DNA of 64,000 bases from Megamerina dolium (taxonomy: Eukaryota > Arthropoda > Insecta > Diptera > Megamerinidae): the NCBI GenBank assembly GCA_963854835.1, contig OY978525.1, positions 116,511,018-116,575,017 on the forward strand, read 5' to 3'. Shown here piece after piece: positions 23,186 to 34,668 of this stretch; position 1 is the first letter of the stretch, and every line of letters starts with the position of its first letter. The translations under genes were made by a program, and so were the position numbers. Under the pieces are notes generated by a model. The model was given only the letters and a program-made list of their open reading frames with translations, was not told where the DNA came from and did not search any database.

Positions 23186-24486
23186 CATTTTTTTTTTAAA
23201 TCAAAGTGCTTTAATTATTCCATCCTACGGACTGACCCAACCTAAAGACCTTTCCTCTACATAATACTGCATGTTTTAGGAGTATGGGCTGATTTGACTA
23301 TGCTATTGCACACAACTATTCGTAGATCGATAGTTAAAACCTGTCAATTCAATTTGGAATTTAGCTTAATTACAAGGTATGACGTCAATGAAAAGGTTAC
23401 TTTAAATAATTTTGTTTTGTTTTGTTATTCTGTTGCTAGTTGTGGCGATGTGAAAATATAGCTACATTTTATAGTATGAACTTATGCAAAAGGCTCAACA
23501 GAATATTTTGCACAAATTTTTTTTTTATATGGAAATTTTCAAATTAACCCTATATGAACTCTGGCATTTCAATTGAAATATAATGCATTGTTATATGTAA
23601 ATATGTACCTATTTATTTCACATTCCGTACTAATGTTTTAATAGTTATACAGAGGGATTGAATTTTTCCATTTTACTGAACATTTTAACACATTTTATTT
23701 TTTTTTTTTTTTGGTGTTCATTGTTTTTACAAAAGTGCACAATTTTCAATGAGGCTTAAGCGCATACTTAAACGTTTTGTAAAAATAATAATAATAAAAA
23801 AAACGATATCCTTGTTTTTTAATTAAAAAAAAAATAGGAAATGAAAAATTAAACATCAAAGTGGCTTATGAGTGTATACATAAGTTGAGTACTCAACCCA
23901 CCCAAGCTACTTTCAGACAATTAAACGGTCGCTGGTACATTCCTTACATACAAATATATATGCTTATGAACAGACCAAGACCTCCCATCGGTCGTTTTTA
24001 CTTACATATGTTGTTATATGAATACATAATAATATATATGTATATACATAGTACAATACATATGTATACGGTATATGAAGTGGAGTACGTTTACCTTAGT
24101 ATAATAGTAGCAGCATACTGGTATGCTTTAATATTTATTTAATAAATTTAAAATTTACATGAATAATTGTAAACATTATTTTATTTACCTTTTTGTTTAG
24201 GGGCTTGACCCTTTTTTTCTTAGTATTCACTTCAAGAATTTGAAAAATATCGAAAATCCGGTTAACCGGATCTCAAGCCTTTTTGCTGAAAATGAAAATT
24301 TGTATATTTATTAAAAATGGTGGAAAATCGAGGTTTCTGTACTCAAAGCATGTTTCAAACTGGTATGATGGTACCATCTACGTCGACAAATTTACATGAT
24401 TTATGAAGAAATGATATGAAACGTGTAATTAACTTCGAGAAGTGTAGCCATTTAATCATGGAAATTTGATATATTCACATTTTCGT
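23186..24486. other. Intergenic, no gene seen
   Basis: AT-rich sequence with T and A runs and ATAC/TATG microsatellite-like sequence near 24,020-24,070. A perfect 16-bp palindrome lies at 24256-24271 (see findings). A 93-codon ORF at 23861-24142 lacks recognisable features. Confidence 0.5.
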
Positions 24487-24542
24487 ATTACTTGCTTACT
24501 TATGTGGGCATTACAACCAAAAATCGATTTAGGTCGAATATA

Positions 24543-25857
24543 CTTAGTAGGGACATAAATACTGTTACAACATTAAACACACGCATTTCAATAGAAGAAT
24601 TGAGCATACCACATAATTCTCATATGATTTATAAAATATAACCTTTAAAGCGTTAGCCTGTATAGGGAATTCTAAATTGTGTGAGTTTTCAACATGGAAT
24701 GGTCAGATAATGAAAACCGTATCGCTGTTATAGCGCTTTTTAAGTGTGAAATGAAAAAAGGTGATATTTTCAAAACGCTCCGTCCGCTCGGCATTAGTCG
24801 CATGTTCGTCTACCGGTGCATAAAACTGTTCGAGGAGACTGGGGATGTTAAAGACCGCGACCGGTCGGGCCGTCCACGCACAGTTCGAACGCCGCAAGTC
24901 ATCAAAGCTGTCAAATCAAGAATTCTGCGAAATCCGCTCCGAAAACAGAAAATCATGGCCCGGGAGATGAATGTTTCGCAAAAGTCCATGAGTCGAATTA
25001 TTAAAAAAGACTTGGGACTTGGGGCTTTCAAACGCCGTACCGGACATTTGTTGACTGCAGCTTTGAAAAAAAATAGGGTGGTAAAATGCAAACGTCTTTT
25101 GGTGAAGCACGCTGATAACTTGCACAGAAAAATCTTGTTTACCGATGAAAAAATTTTTACCGTGCAGGAAAAATTTAATAAACAAAATGATAGGGTGTAT
25201 GCACGGTCATCTAAGGAAGCATCTGAACTGATTCCACGGGTAGAAAAAGGTCATCATCCAGCTTCAGTCATGGTTTGGTGGGGTGTCTCTTATGATGGGG
25301 TAACTGACTTGCATTTTTGCGAACAAGGGGTCAAAACATCGGCCAAAGTTTACCAAGAAACCGTTTTGGAAGCTGTTGTAAGACCACTTAACCATTCCAT
25401 GTTCCAAAACCAATCATGGACTTTCCAGCAAGACTCTGCGCTGGCCCATAAAGCTAAAACGACCCAAATCTGGCTCCAAAACAATTTACCAGCATTCATT
25501 TCCTCTGAAGAGTGGCCCTCTGGCAGTCCGGATTTGAACCCGCTGGATTACAAATTGTGGACAGTTTTAGAGGACATGGTTTGCCACAAAAGATACCCCA
25601 ACATTGATTCTCTTAAGACAGCTTTGATTCGTGCTGTGGCCAATTTCCCAATGGAGGAGGTGCGTGCGGCTATTGATGATTGGCCAGTCCGACTTAAGGC
25701 GTGCGTGAAGGCCAAAGGCGGGCATTTCGAATGAATACTGCTTTTTTGTATACAATATATATCAATAAATATGTAAAAAAAAATTGGTCCAAAAACATTC
25801 ATTATTTTTAATTTTATAGCATAAAATGTGTGTAACAGTATTTATGTCCCTACTAAG
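24543..25857 (+). mobile_element. Complete DD37D (maT-like) element nested in a LINE
   Basis: A 1315-bp element flanked by TA (24541-24542 and 25858-25859). The left end starts CTTAGTAGGGACATAAATAC and the right end is its exact inverted copy over 27 bases. The flanks rejoin into the LINE 3' end (GGTCGAATA on the left, GCATGCTTCGCC on the right), which matches uninterrupted LINE copies at 39.3 and 47.9 kb, so the insertion site is defined to the base. It carries one intact transposase ORF. Perfect TIRs and an intact ORF argue for recent insertion. Confidence 0.95.
24694..25734 (+). CDS. DD37D (maT-type) IS630-Tc1-mariner transposase, intact
   Basis: A 346-residue transposase with no stops. 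The N-terminal HTH spans residues about 10-45 (IFKTLRPLGISRMFVYRCIK). A GRPR-type motif (DRDRSGRPR, about 54-62) precedes the second HTH at about 65-105. Catalytic residues: D151 in LFTDEKIFT, D247 in FQQDSALAHKA and D285 in SPDLNPLDYKLW. There are 37 residues between the last two, and the third residue is Asp, which places it in the DD37D group (maT, related to IS630) and not in mariner (DD34D) or Tc1 (DD34E). The start is the only in-frame ATG near the left TIR. Its role is mobilisation of this element. Confidence 0.95.
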   Translation: MEWSDNENRIAVIALFKCEMKKGDIFKTLRPLGISRMFVYRCIKLFEETGDVKDRDRSGRPRTVRTPQVIKAVKSRILRNPLRKQKIMAREMNVSQKSMSRIIKKDLGLGAFKRRTGHLLTAALKKNRVVKCKRLLVKHADNLHRKILFTDEKIFTVQEKFNKQNDRVYARSSKEASELIPRVEKGHHPASVMVWWGVSYDGVTDLHFCEQGVKTSAKVYQETVLEAVVRPLNHSMFQNQSWTFQQDSALAHKAKTTQIWLQNNLPAFISSEEWPSGSPDLNPLDYKLWTVLEDMVCHKRYPNIDSLKTALIRAVANFPMEEVRAAIDDWPVRLKACVKAKGGHFE

Positions 25858-26323
25858 TAGCATGCTTCGCCAGCCAGCACTTTCTTTCACTAGCTGACGC
25901 CAGTTAGAAATTCCAAGCGCTGAAAAGTTCTCCAGTACTTGATCTTTCCACCGGATGCTAGGTCTGCCTCTTCTGTGTTGTCCAACAGCGGGTTCCGAAT
26001 ATAACACCTTCTTTTATCCGCTCCACAGAACCTAGCCAGCGCAGTCGCTGTATTTTAATGCGCTTTACTATGTCGGTATCGGCATACAGTTCATACAGCT
26101 AATGATTGTACCTGATTCGATACTTGCTTCAATGTAAATAGGTCCAAAGATCTTGCGTAGGACTTTTCTCTCGAAAACTCCGAGCATTCTCTCATTAAAG
26201 GTAGAAATTGTCCAAGTTTCGGCGCCATATTTAAGGACAGAAATGATGAGAGACTTGTAGAATGCGGTTTTCGTTTCTCGAGCGAGGGCTCAACATCTCT
26301 ATTGCTCACTTAGACCAATGTAG

Positions 26324-26714
26324 TGGGTGCCGTAGCTCAGCGGTTAGTGCGTTGGCCTTTGGATCTGTAGGTCGTGAGTTCAATCCCCCGGCTGAAGCAT
26401 AACAAATTTAATATCGAAAAGATTTTTCTTTCGAACGGTACCCACCTGCCGGCAAGAATTTGCAATTGTTCCGGCAGTAACCATTTGTCAAAAATACTTC
26501 TTAAAAGAGCTCTATGACAAAACTAAGTTAAAGTGATGTAACAAGGATCTGCCGTTCGCAACCGGCTAATATAAGTAGGTCCCTTCGAATGCTGTACAAA
26601 TTTAACACGCACAACAGTGTTGGAAGAGAAGCTCTGTGGTATCACAATGGGCCTTTCTGCCTAAGTGTGTCCGTTCAGAGAGAGGGTAGCCGCATAACTT
26701 TACCTAACCTAACC
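26324..26714 (+). mobile_element. tRNA-derived SINE, full length, type-1 tail
   Basis: The head has RNA polymerase III promoter boxes: A box TAGCTCAGCGG at 26333-26343 and B box AGTTCAATCC at 26377-26386. The body includes CGAACGGTACCCACCTGCCG, GGCAAGAATTTGCAATTG and TAAGTAGGTCCCTTCG. The tail reads ATCACAATGGGCCTTTCTG and ends CCTAACCTAACC. The near-perfect 13-bp duplications TAGACCAATGTAG (26311-26323) and TAGACCACTGTAG (26715-26727) flank it, showing insertion into the LINE. Confidence 0.92.
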
Positions 26715-27495
26715 TAGACCACTGTAGCACCTGTTAGCAAGAATGATCCTTCCCAATATCTCTAGGCTGACGTCATTACTGGTGTTAATGCTGGTTTCAA
26801 AATAGACAAAGTCCTTCACTACATCAAAAGCGTAGTTATCAACAGTGAAATGCTGCCCAAGACGACGGGACTCTTTGTTTATTGGTACTAGGTACTTCGT
26901 CTTGCCCTCGTTTACCGTAAGACCCATTCGACACGACTCTCTTTCCAACTCTGAGAATGCTGCACTGACTTCTCGCGTGTTTATGCCGATTTTATCAATG
27001 TCATCGGCATACGCCAACAGCATGACACTCTTGTTGTAGATGGTGTCATTATCTAGCAGATCGGCAGCATGTATTATTCGTTCGGTATTAAATGGCGGTG
27101 AGAGATCCTTCCCAATTTTCACTGCACAATGGGAGTTATACAGTGTCACTCTCCAAAGACGAATGAGTTTCGCAGGAATACCGAACTCAGACATTGTTGT
27201 GCAGAGGGAATCCCATATGGGACTGTCGAAAGCGGCTTTATAATCAACAAATTGATGGTGTGTGTCGATTTGTTTATTTTTGTGGATCTTTTCCAGGATT
27301 TGGCGAAGTATGAAAATCGGTTTGATGGTAGATTTACCAGCTCTGAAGCCACAGAAGTCAGGTTTTTAAGCATAGGCTTCAGTCTTTCACTCAGTACGCT
27401 CGATAGAACCTTGTATGCGATGCTAAGTAGACTTATTCTACGAGAATTGGCGCGAATTGTGGGGTATCCTTTCCTCTCCTTTCCGCGAAGATGAA

Positions 27496-29040
27496 AGTAT
27501 TTGTTTGCTGGGTATTCATATTCCGTAATTAGAAAATACTACTACTTCGCTTAATCACCATTTTTTTAAAGTATAAAAATTTTTTTTTTTTTTTGAATTT
27601 GAATAACCTTTCGATTGATGTATTATGCACAAGGACTTGAACGATTATAATTTAATACATATTAATTGCAAGAGAGAAAAGCAGAAGGTTGCATTATGCA
27701 GGTAGGTACGCGCAAGGATATTGAAACCTTGGTACATTATGGATGAACAAGAACTTGAAATAAGTCAAGAAAGAAAGAAAATAAATAAAAAAAGAAATGA
27801 TTTCTGTCCAATGATAAGAATAATGGTAAATTATATGGCAGTCAAGTTGGATAATTGCTGTATTAACTTGGGCACAAACAAAGTCTTCATAATACCTCAT
27901 TTATTCTATTTTCTTATTCAGGGTTTATACATACATACATACAACTCTTACTGCTTTGTCTAGTTTGCATCCATTCTATGGTTTATCCTTAATAATGGCA
28001 CTTGCATTCTATCTCAGGCCATCGTTTTATAATATACGATATTCTATATACTCGTACATATGCCACTTTAAAGAGTACTTGCACTGAAATGAATATGTGA
28101 AAACACATTTAACTTACTGACTGCGGTGTTGGTGGTGCCAATGCTGTTGATGGTCACGCATACATATACATATAATATTCTATGTACATATATCTAAAGA
28201 CCACAAAACGGCTTTAAATCGGTTGCATGCCATAATAACAATAATAGTACTTGGTCTAATGCTTCTTCTACATATAATATGAGATGCATAAATGTGTAAG
28301 GACCATCAAATGAATTTGTACAAATGCATGCACACATACATATAATCGTATGTATGTACGTATATATATTGACACTCATATGCACACATGCAAATACTCG
28401 GCAATATTGCGGTCAATAACTGGCATGTTGGTACAAAATATATTTGGGAATGCCAATTCATCCTAACATCCTCTGGTATATACATTTGTACAAATTGCCA
28501 TTTTCCTGTTTAAATATACTATAAGTTAGTGTATTTATTACTTTTGCAATTTCAAGCAAGAAATCAGCAAAAAAAAAAAAAAAATTGAAGAAAGAAAATT
28601 TTAAAATACTTAAAAAGCAATTATCCATAATGAAAAGTCATAAAAAAACTATGATGCTAGCAAAACAAAGGGTGCTAGGGTTTTTCAGTGAAAAGTAAAA
28701 GCAAAATAATTTATAAACAATTTGAACTGGTCTGGTGACTATCACGAATATGACGCAGTCTGGAGGTCGACATGTCAATAATTTTTTTCGGCAATAATGC
28801 ATAGACTAACGACACAATAATCCGCCAAGTCATTTAGCTTGTCAGATTTTCTGGACTTTATGACAATATTCTGCAAAAAAAAAAAACATTTTTTTGCAAA
28901 ATGCAAAAGAAAAAAGGAATTTTTTTTTTGCATTTGTAAATAAATACAGCTAATATGTCTTGTTTGTTGGAAAAGTGTGCATAAATATGTATGAACAAGG
29001 CGCCATGGTAATAGTAGAGTTACCATAAAAATATTATATG
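27496..29040. other. Intergenic, no gene seen
   Basis: AT-rich with microsatellite-like ACATACAT runs near 27,930 and 28,330 and A runs near 28,570 and 28,875. Short ORFs have no recognisable domain. Confidence 0.5.
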
Positions 29041-29042
29041 TA

Positions 29043-30315
29043 CGAGAGCGGTCCCAGAACTACCCGATCTAACAAAGAAAACACAACAAATTTGTGAAAA
29101 TTTTTTCTTTATTTCACAACATAATCTCCATTTAGCTCTATACACTTTTCCCAGCGATATTCTATAGCTTCCATATCTTGTTTATAGTATGAACTCTGTC
29201 TAGCTCATTAAAATAGCCATCTCCACCGCAGACTCCTCCTCTTCATTGTTTGCAAATCTTCTACCATCATGGCATTTTTTCAAATTTGGAAATAGAAAAT
29301 AATCCGAAGGAGCTAAATCTGGCGAATCAGGTGCATGCTGAAGCAATTCGAGCTTTAACTCATTGATTTTGGCCATCGCAATAGCGGATATGTGAACTGG
29401 TGCATTGTCTTGATGAAACAACACATCGTCTTTTCCCCAAATGCGGCATTTATTCTTTAATTTCATCACTTAAACGCTGCAACAAATTAGCATAATACTC
29501 GCCGTTGATTTGCCGTCTTTCCTTTTTGAATTGAAATCAATAAAAATTATCCCACGTGCATCTCAAAAAATAGACGCCATAACCTTGCCGCCTGCAGATG
29601 GAACTATCTTCGCCTTCTTTGGACACGATTCTGCTCTTTCAGTCCACTGTTTCGACTGCTCCTTTGTCTCAGGTGTGAAGTGATGGATCCATCTGCCTCA
29701 TCCATGGTTACGAATCGACGTAATAACTCGGCTTCATTACTGTGAAACATTGACAAACACTCTATAGAAATATCTTCACGATGTTGTTTTTGTTCTATTG
29801 TGAGCAAACGTAGCACCCATTTTGTACCCATCTTTTTCATCTCAAAATTTTCGGTCCATATACGATGTATAGTACTTTTTGAAATGCCTGTAATTTCGCC
29901 TAGCTCACGCACCTTCAGCCGGCGATCATCCAATACCATTTTGTGGATTTTCTTAACAGTTTCTGGCGTGGTCACCTCAACTGGTTGACCACTACAGTGT
30001 TCGTCTTGCCAGCTCGTACGTTCTCATTTAAACTCTGCCACCCACGAAAGAGCAGATTCCCCCAGAGTAAAATCTAGTTCGGCTTTAATATTCGTTGGAC
30101 TGAGACCATTCAAATGAAAGTATTGAATTACATAACGGTGACCAATTTTTTCCATGTTAACTTTCGATGGCTCCAAAAAAAAAAAAAAATACTAAACAAC
30201 ATGGCGTCTTGAAACTTAAAACATATGTTTTATAAGGTTGCCACTTTTCACCAAAATAATTTTTTTCTTCGCCACCATCTATATGTCAGGTCGGGTAGTT
30301 CTGGGACGGCCCTCA
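29043..30315 (-). mobile_element. Mariner (DD34D) element with intact TIRs, broken ORF
   Basis: Flanked by TA (29041-29042 and 30316-30317). The left end starts CGAGAGCGGTCCCAGAACTA and the right end, read inward, starts TGAGGGCCGTCCCAGAACTA; the similarity spans about 28 bases. The minus-strand transposase begins near 30,155 (MEKIGHRYVIQYFHLKG) and continues through WVAEFKRGRTSW, TPETVKKIHKMVLDDRRLKV, LSMFHSNEAELLRRFVTMDE and, after frameshifts, VLFHQDNAPVHISAIAMA and HAPDSPDLAPSDYFLFP. The second and third Asp are 34 residues apart. The first-Asp region reads MDEADGS instead of MDETW. The FWD block is degraded. Non-functional. Confidence 0.9.
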
Positions 30316-30317
30316 TA

Positions 30318-31662
30318 TTATTGTACAATATATTAGTGGCATTGTCCCATGTTATTTATTTCAATTTTTCTCTAGTTTCTTTCACAATTAAATTTAATTA
30401 GATTGTTGTTGTTGCACTTTGCGTTTAGTAAATAATTTTTCTGCTTTAATAAATCTATTTATGCACTCACTGACTCATTCGCCATTCGTCATTTCATGTT
30501 TAAACTAAGTACATAGATGCTTCATTATTCGATTGTTTTTTTCTTTGACTGCTCCAACAGTTAATCCAACATTTGCTAAGGTCATAAATGAGTAAAGTTT
30601 TTCTTCTACGATATTTCTACTCTTTAGTTGAAGAAAAGAAAAGGAAAAGGAAAAGACATCAACAAAATTTTAAATACGTGACAATTATTTTAGCTCAAAT
30701 CTTTTAATTGGAAAAGTTAGCATTAAAAACTCCAGAAAAGATATTGTTCCCTTTAGAAATTTTTAGTATAAAGATATTAGATTTGCCTAATTACAATATA
30801 AACATTAATTCTTTGTTATTAGGAATAATTACTGTGGTGCGCTCAGTGTCTATTGAGTTTGTGTAATATGAGCTGAAATTAAAAAAAAAAAAAAAAAAGG
30901 AAACCAAAACAGTATAGCAAAGGATATAAAAGAATTGTAATTTTCTGTTTTTCTTCTTCACTATATATTCTCATACTTAATGTAAATTTATCCATTTAAT
31001 CATTGCTTCATCATTAATGAATAAATTTCAAATGACATATTCCTCTTGTCTGTGGTCCTTTGTTATATCTGTGGTTATACATATAATACGTACGTAGGTA
31101 CCTTCCTATAAATAAATAATCTATTTAATGCCGCATGGTCTTTTGCTTAGTTTAGCTCGCTCTCATTTAAATATTCCCTCCTCATACTCGGAATGTGTTT
31201 TGTTTTTTTTTTTTAATTTAATGTCAGATCACATCACATTTCATCATCATCATCATCAACTGATATTCGGTTGTGTACTGTGTCTGTGTGTACAATAATT
31301 GTTGACATATCAGCTATTCAAAATAGAGTTTAATTATTGATAAACAAAAAAAATTTTTTTTTTACATTATCCTCCTGTGGTAAATATTTTAATAAAGAGT
31401 GTTTGACAAAATGTATAGTACTTGTACATATGTAAATTAATATAAATAAAGTTGAAATTAATTGCTTAATGACATTTGGGGTTGGAGGAGTAATGCATTG
31501 ATTTGTTTGAAATATTATATAAATGTATATAATTGTCAATGAGCTGTAATGTTATTGACCTCTTGTCAAAGTGGCAATAATATGTACTGTGGGTTGAATA
31601 AAATTTAATATTTATATTTGCCCATCACAAGCGGTGTAGATTGCCGTGCAAGTTGTATCTGT
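30318..31662. other. Intergenic, no gene seen
   Basis: AT-rich, with A run near 30,880, T runs near 31,205 and 31,350, and a short (ATC)n near 31,240. No feature supported. Confidence 0.5.
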
Positions 31663-31665
31663 CCT

Positions 31666-31831
31666 GTGCCACTGTGACAAAGCTCAGAAAAAGTGATGTC
31701 ACAAGGATTCTGCCGTTCGGAATCGGCTAAAATAAATAGGTCTCTTCTAATACTGTACAAAATTTATCACGCACAAATAGTAACGAAAGAGAAGCTCGAC
31801 AAAGAGCCTTTTGGGGCTTTTAAATGCCACA
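31666..31831 (+). mobile_element. SINE 3' fragment (type-2 tail)
   Basis: Matches the SINE body from GTGACAAAGCTCAGAAAAAG through TCTGCCGTTCGGAATCGG to AACGAAAGAGAAGCTCGA and the tail TTTTGGGGCTTTTAAATGCC. The head is missing. The mariner element at 31834 begins two bases later, next to the tail. Confidence 0.8.
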
Positions 31832-31833
31832 TA

Positions 31834-33075
31834 TCAGGTCAGTCCATAAGTTCGTGCGTTTATTTTTTTCAATAGTTTCACAGTAGGCGCTTTTTCCATA
31901 CAAAAAATGATTTGTGGAAGATAAAGGAACTATTTTTATTTTCTTTGATGTATTATGCTTTCAACAAGTGATTTTAATCGCTGATAGAAGTACACGTTGT
32001 TAAAAAGTTAAATGGAATCTTAGAACGAGTATAAGAGGCATATTATGTATTTTTTTTTATAAAAGTGGAAAAAATGCAACAACTGCTGCTGCAGAAATAA
32101 ACGCAACTCATGGGGAGTATACCATGAGTGTAAGAACTGCGCAAAAGTGATTTTCCAAATTCCGAAGTGGTGATTGTGACGTTGAGGATGCCCTAAGCTC
32201 TGGTCGTCCTGAGGTCTTTAACTCCGAGGCCTTGCTGGAAGTCGTGGAAGCTATGCCAAGTTTGACAGTCGATATGATGGCTGGAAGGTTAAATTCATCA
32301 CATGGAACAGTTTACAGGCACCGGGTTCCATTGGGCAAGGTTCCAAAGTTGGGAAAATGGATTCCGCATAAACTTTCCGTCGCAAACTTTCAGCAGAGAG
32401 TAAATGTGTGTTCTCAGTTGCTGCAGCGGCTTGAAAATGAGAGTTTTTTTGAACCGTATTATTACTGGGGACGAAAAATTGGTCCTTTACAATAATGCTG
32501 TTCACCAACGCCAGTGGTTAGCTAAAGATGAAACATCAGAACCAATCCCCAGAGATGGTCTCCTGTTGGTGGGATATGGCCGGTATCATTTATTTTGATC
32601 TGCTGGAATCAAACCAGACGATCACAGCTGATTATTATTGCTATCAGCTATCCAAACTGAATGAAGCACTTGAAAAAAAAAAATCGACCATTTTTAGTCA
32701 ATACACGAAAAGTTTTATTTCACCACGCATCGCAAGACCGCATAGCGCAAAACATACCTTAGGCAAGCTGAACGAGCTTGCTAATCGATGGGAGCTAATC
32801 GATATTATTCACCAATCTCTCCGGATATTGCACCCTGCTATTATCACCTTTTCCACGGACTTCAGTCCCATTGAACTACACTATAAAAAGGGATATCGAC
32901 GCGTATTTTAGCTTCAAGGACAAACAATTTTTTGAGCAGGGAACTTAAAATTTGCCTAAACGTTGAGAAGACATTGTAAATAATGCAGGAAAATATATTA
33001 TTGATTAATAAATACTGAAAACTTAAAAAAAAAATCGTTTTTAAGAAAAACGCACGAACTTATGGACTGACCTGA
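31834..33075 (+). mobile_element. Mariner element with intact TIRs, broken transposase
   Basis: A 1242-bp element flanked by TA (31832-31833 and 33076-33077). The left end is TCAGGTCAGTCCATAAGTTC and the right end is its exact inverted copy through CGCACGAACTTATGGACTGA. Plus-strand fragments: FRSGDCDVEDALSSGRPEVF (about 32,160), LTVDMMAGRLNSSHGTVYRH, LGKWIPHKLSVANFQQRVNV, CSQLLQRLENESFF, then, after a frameshift, IITGDEKLVLYNNAVHQRQW and IIYFDLLESNQTITADYYCY. The HDNA and SPDLAP blocks are heavily decayed. By recall it resembles the cecropia/SETMAR-like mariners; subfamily not certain. Confidence 0.9.
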
Positions 33076-33289
33076 TATTTATTTTTGTTTTAGATAGAAT
33101 CTAGAGTAAGTTAAAAAAGTATCCATCAATATTTTATTTAATTCTAGGTCATTTCACAGTTTTTCTCTAAACAATGTGTCTTACTTTCATGTTACAAATG
33201 ATAGACCGTTGGAACCATTATTCTTAATTGTCAGCTATTATTATAATGGGCACACATTCTACATTATACTAATATTCCCTCCATTTTCT

Positions 33290-33560
33290 AAAAACATTTA
33301 GTGGAGATTTTTTTTTTTTCACTACTATATTATTTAGTGAAAGTAAGTACTAAAATATTATTTTAGTGGAAATTTTTCCCCTCCACTGTCACTAGATTGG
33401 AAGTGGAAAGTTTATTTCACTATCACTAATATAATAGTGGAAGTGGGTAATTGGGTTTATTCCACTAAAGAAGTACTTAATAATATCAACCAGCTCCACT
33501 ACAACTAGAATGAGTGGTAGTTAAGAGTACAGTCCACTAAATATTTAGTGCACTTTCCCC
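33290..33560. repeat. TAGTGGA/TCCACTA-rich inverted-repeat region
   Basis: The motif TTTAGTGGA and its complement TCCACTAAA recur many times on both strands. The outer copies (TTTAGTGGAG at 33297 and CCACTAAATATTTAGTGCAC near 33,535) are roughly inverted. It may be a small non-autonomous element able to fold into several stems. No coding potential. Confidence 0.5.
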
Positions 33561-33589
33561 ATCTCTGTTAAAACTAAAGAAAAGAAAAT

Positions 33590-33902
33590 GTGGCACTTAA
33601 AGCCCCGAAGAGGGCTCATTGGCCGAGCTTCTCTTCCATTACTGTTGTGCGTGTTAAATTTTGGACAGTATTAGAAGGGACCTACTTATTTTAGCCGGTT
33701 CCGAACGGCAGAATTCTTGCGACATCACTTTTTCTGAGCTTTGTCGCAGAGTTCTTTTAGAAGCCGGAAGTTACTGCCGGAAGAATTGCCAATTGTTTGC
33801 CGACGGGTGGGTACCGTTCGAAAGAAAAATCTTTTTTATACTACAGCCGGGGATTGAATCCACGGCCTACAGATCAAGAGGCCATCACACTAACCACCAA
33901 AT
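33590..33902 (-). mobile_element. SINE, minus strand, type-2 tail, head truncated
   Basis: On the minus strand it reads from a partial tRNA-like head (TGGTGGTTAGTGTGATGGCC, then GGATTCAATCCCCGG as B-box region) through CGAACGGTACCCACCCGTCG and GTCCCTTCTAATACTGTCC to the tail GAGCCCTCTTCGGGGCTTTA. The A box is incomplete. The plus-strand ORFs over it are incidental. Confidence 0.85.
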
Positions 33903-33983
33903 CTAAATTCGTTTTTTACACATTACCTATAGCTCGTGCAAGTGATTTGTCTTTGGTGAACCTTAGTGAAATTTTTGTGGAAG

Positions 33984-34088
33984 ACTTTAACCCTTGACCT
34001 CCTCCCAAATGTTGACTTTTAGTGGATTTTTCGAAGAAAAAAGTCCAAAATGACCAATACGTATGGTAGTTAGAGGGTTAAAATGTTC
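33984..34088. repeat. Short hairpin element (MITE-like), copy 2
   Basis: The left arm is CTTTAACCCTTGACCTCC and the right arm GTAGTTAGAGGGTTAAAATG. Same family as 13697-13803 and 37238-37345, but the left arm has diverged most. Confidence 0.6.
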
Positions 34089-34636
34089 GGAGAAAATAAT
34101 CCCCGGAAAACTTTAATATAGAACTATCTATAAATATAATTTTATATATAATTTTTAAAATTCCTTAATTCTACTTTCGGCAGAAAAAGCCAAATTTTAA
34201 ATCACCGTAAAAAAAAAAAAAAAATTGTGACGTAGTGGAGCAGAATGGGATTAGTGCTTTTGTTACTGAAGTCAAACTCAAGATAAACACTATTACAATT
34301 AAAAACAACAATTAACATAGCTAAGTGCCAGTATTAGTATATTCTTAATGCATTTGTTGGCGTCTAAAAGAGTTAAATCGTCCATATTACGGGTGTGTCA
34401 TTTTTATGATATTTTCTACAATCAAAAATATATGTATATACATATATAACAATAAATGTTAGCATTATACAATTTTTTTTTTGTTACAAATATAAACTTT
34501 TATAGGATACTCAAAAAAAAAAAATAATAATAAAAGAAAGACAATATAAAATACAAATAGTACCCCTATAGTACCTATACTAAATAATAAATATAAATAT
34601 TAAAATTGCAAATTGTTGTTAAATGGTTACAAAAAT

Positions 34637-34668
<32 letters not shown>

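Larger units (their letters stand above)
24487..27495 (-). mobile_element. RTE-like LINE relic, interrupted by two insertions
   Basis: Minus-strand non-LTR retrotransposon. From its 5' side (about 27,495), fragments give ISLLSIAYKVLSSVLSERL-type sequence, CGFRAGKSTIKPIF, VDYKAAFDSP, SEFGIPAKLIRL, then LLAYADDIDKIG with the YADD catalytic motif, and NEGKTKYLVPI. The block expected before YADD (GFRQGD region) is deleted: PPFNTER runs straight into IIHAADLL. The C-terminal part continues at 26,310-25,860, and the tail at 24,487-24,541 reads TTACTTATGTGGGCATTACA, the reverse complement of the TAAG tail. A SINE (26324-26714) and a DD37D element (24543-25857) lie inside it. Frameshifts abound. Confidence 0.88.

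Noticed and set aside
26331..26400. A genuine tRNA gene at the A/B-box match
   Set aside because: The boxes are the head of a dispersed SINE with a 300-bp body and flanking duplications; the same head recurs at 40.2, 33.9 and 59.3 kb and does not close into a proper acceptor stem.
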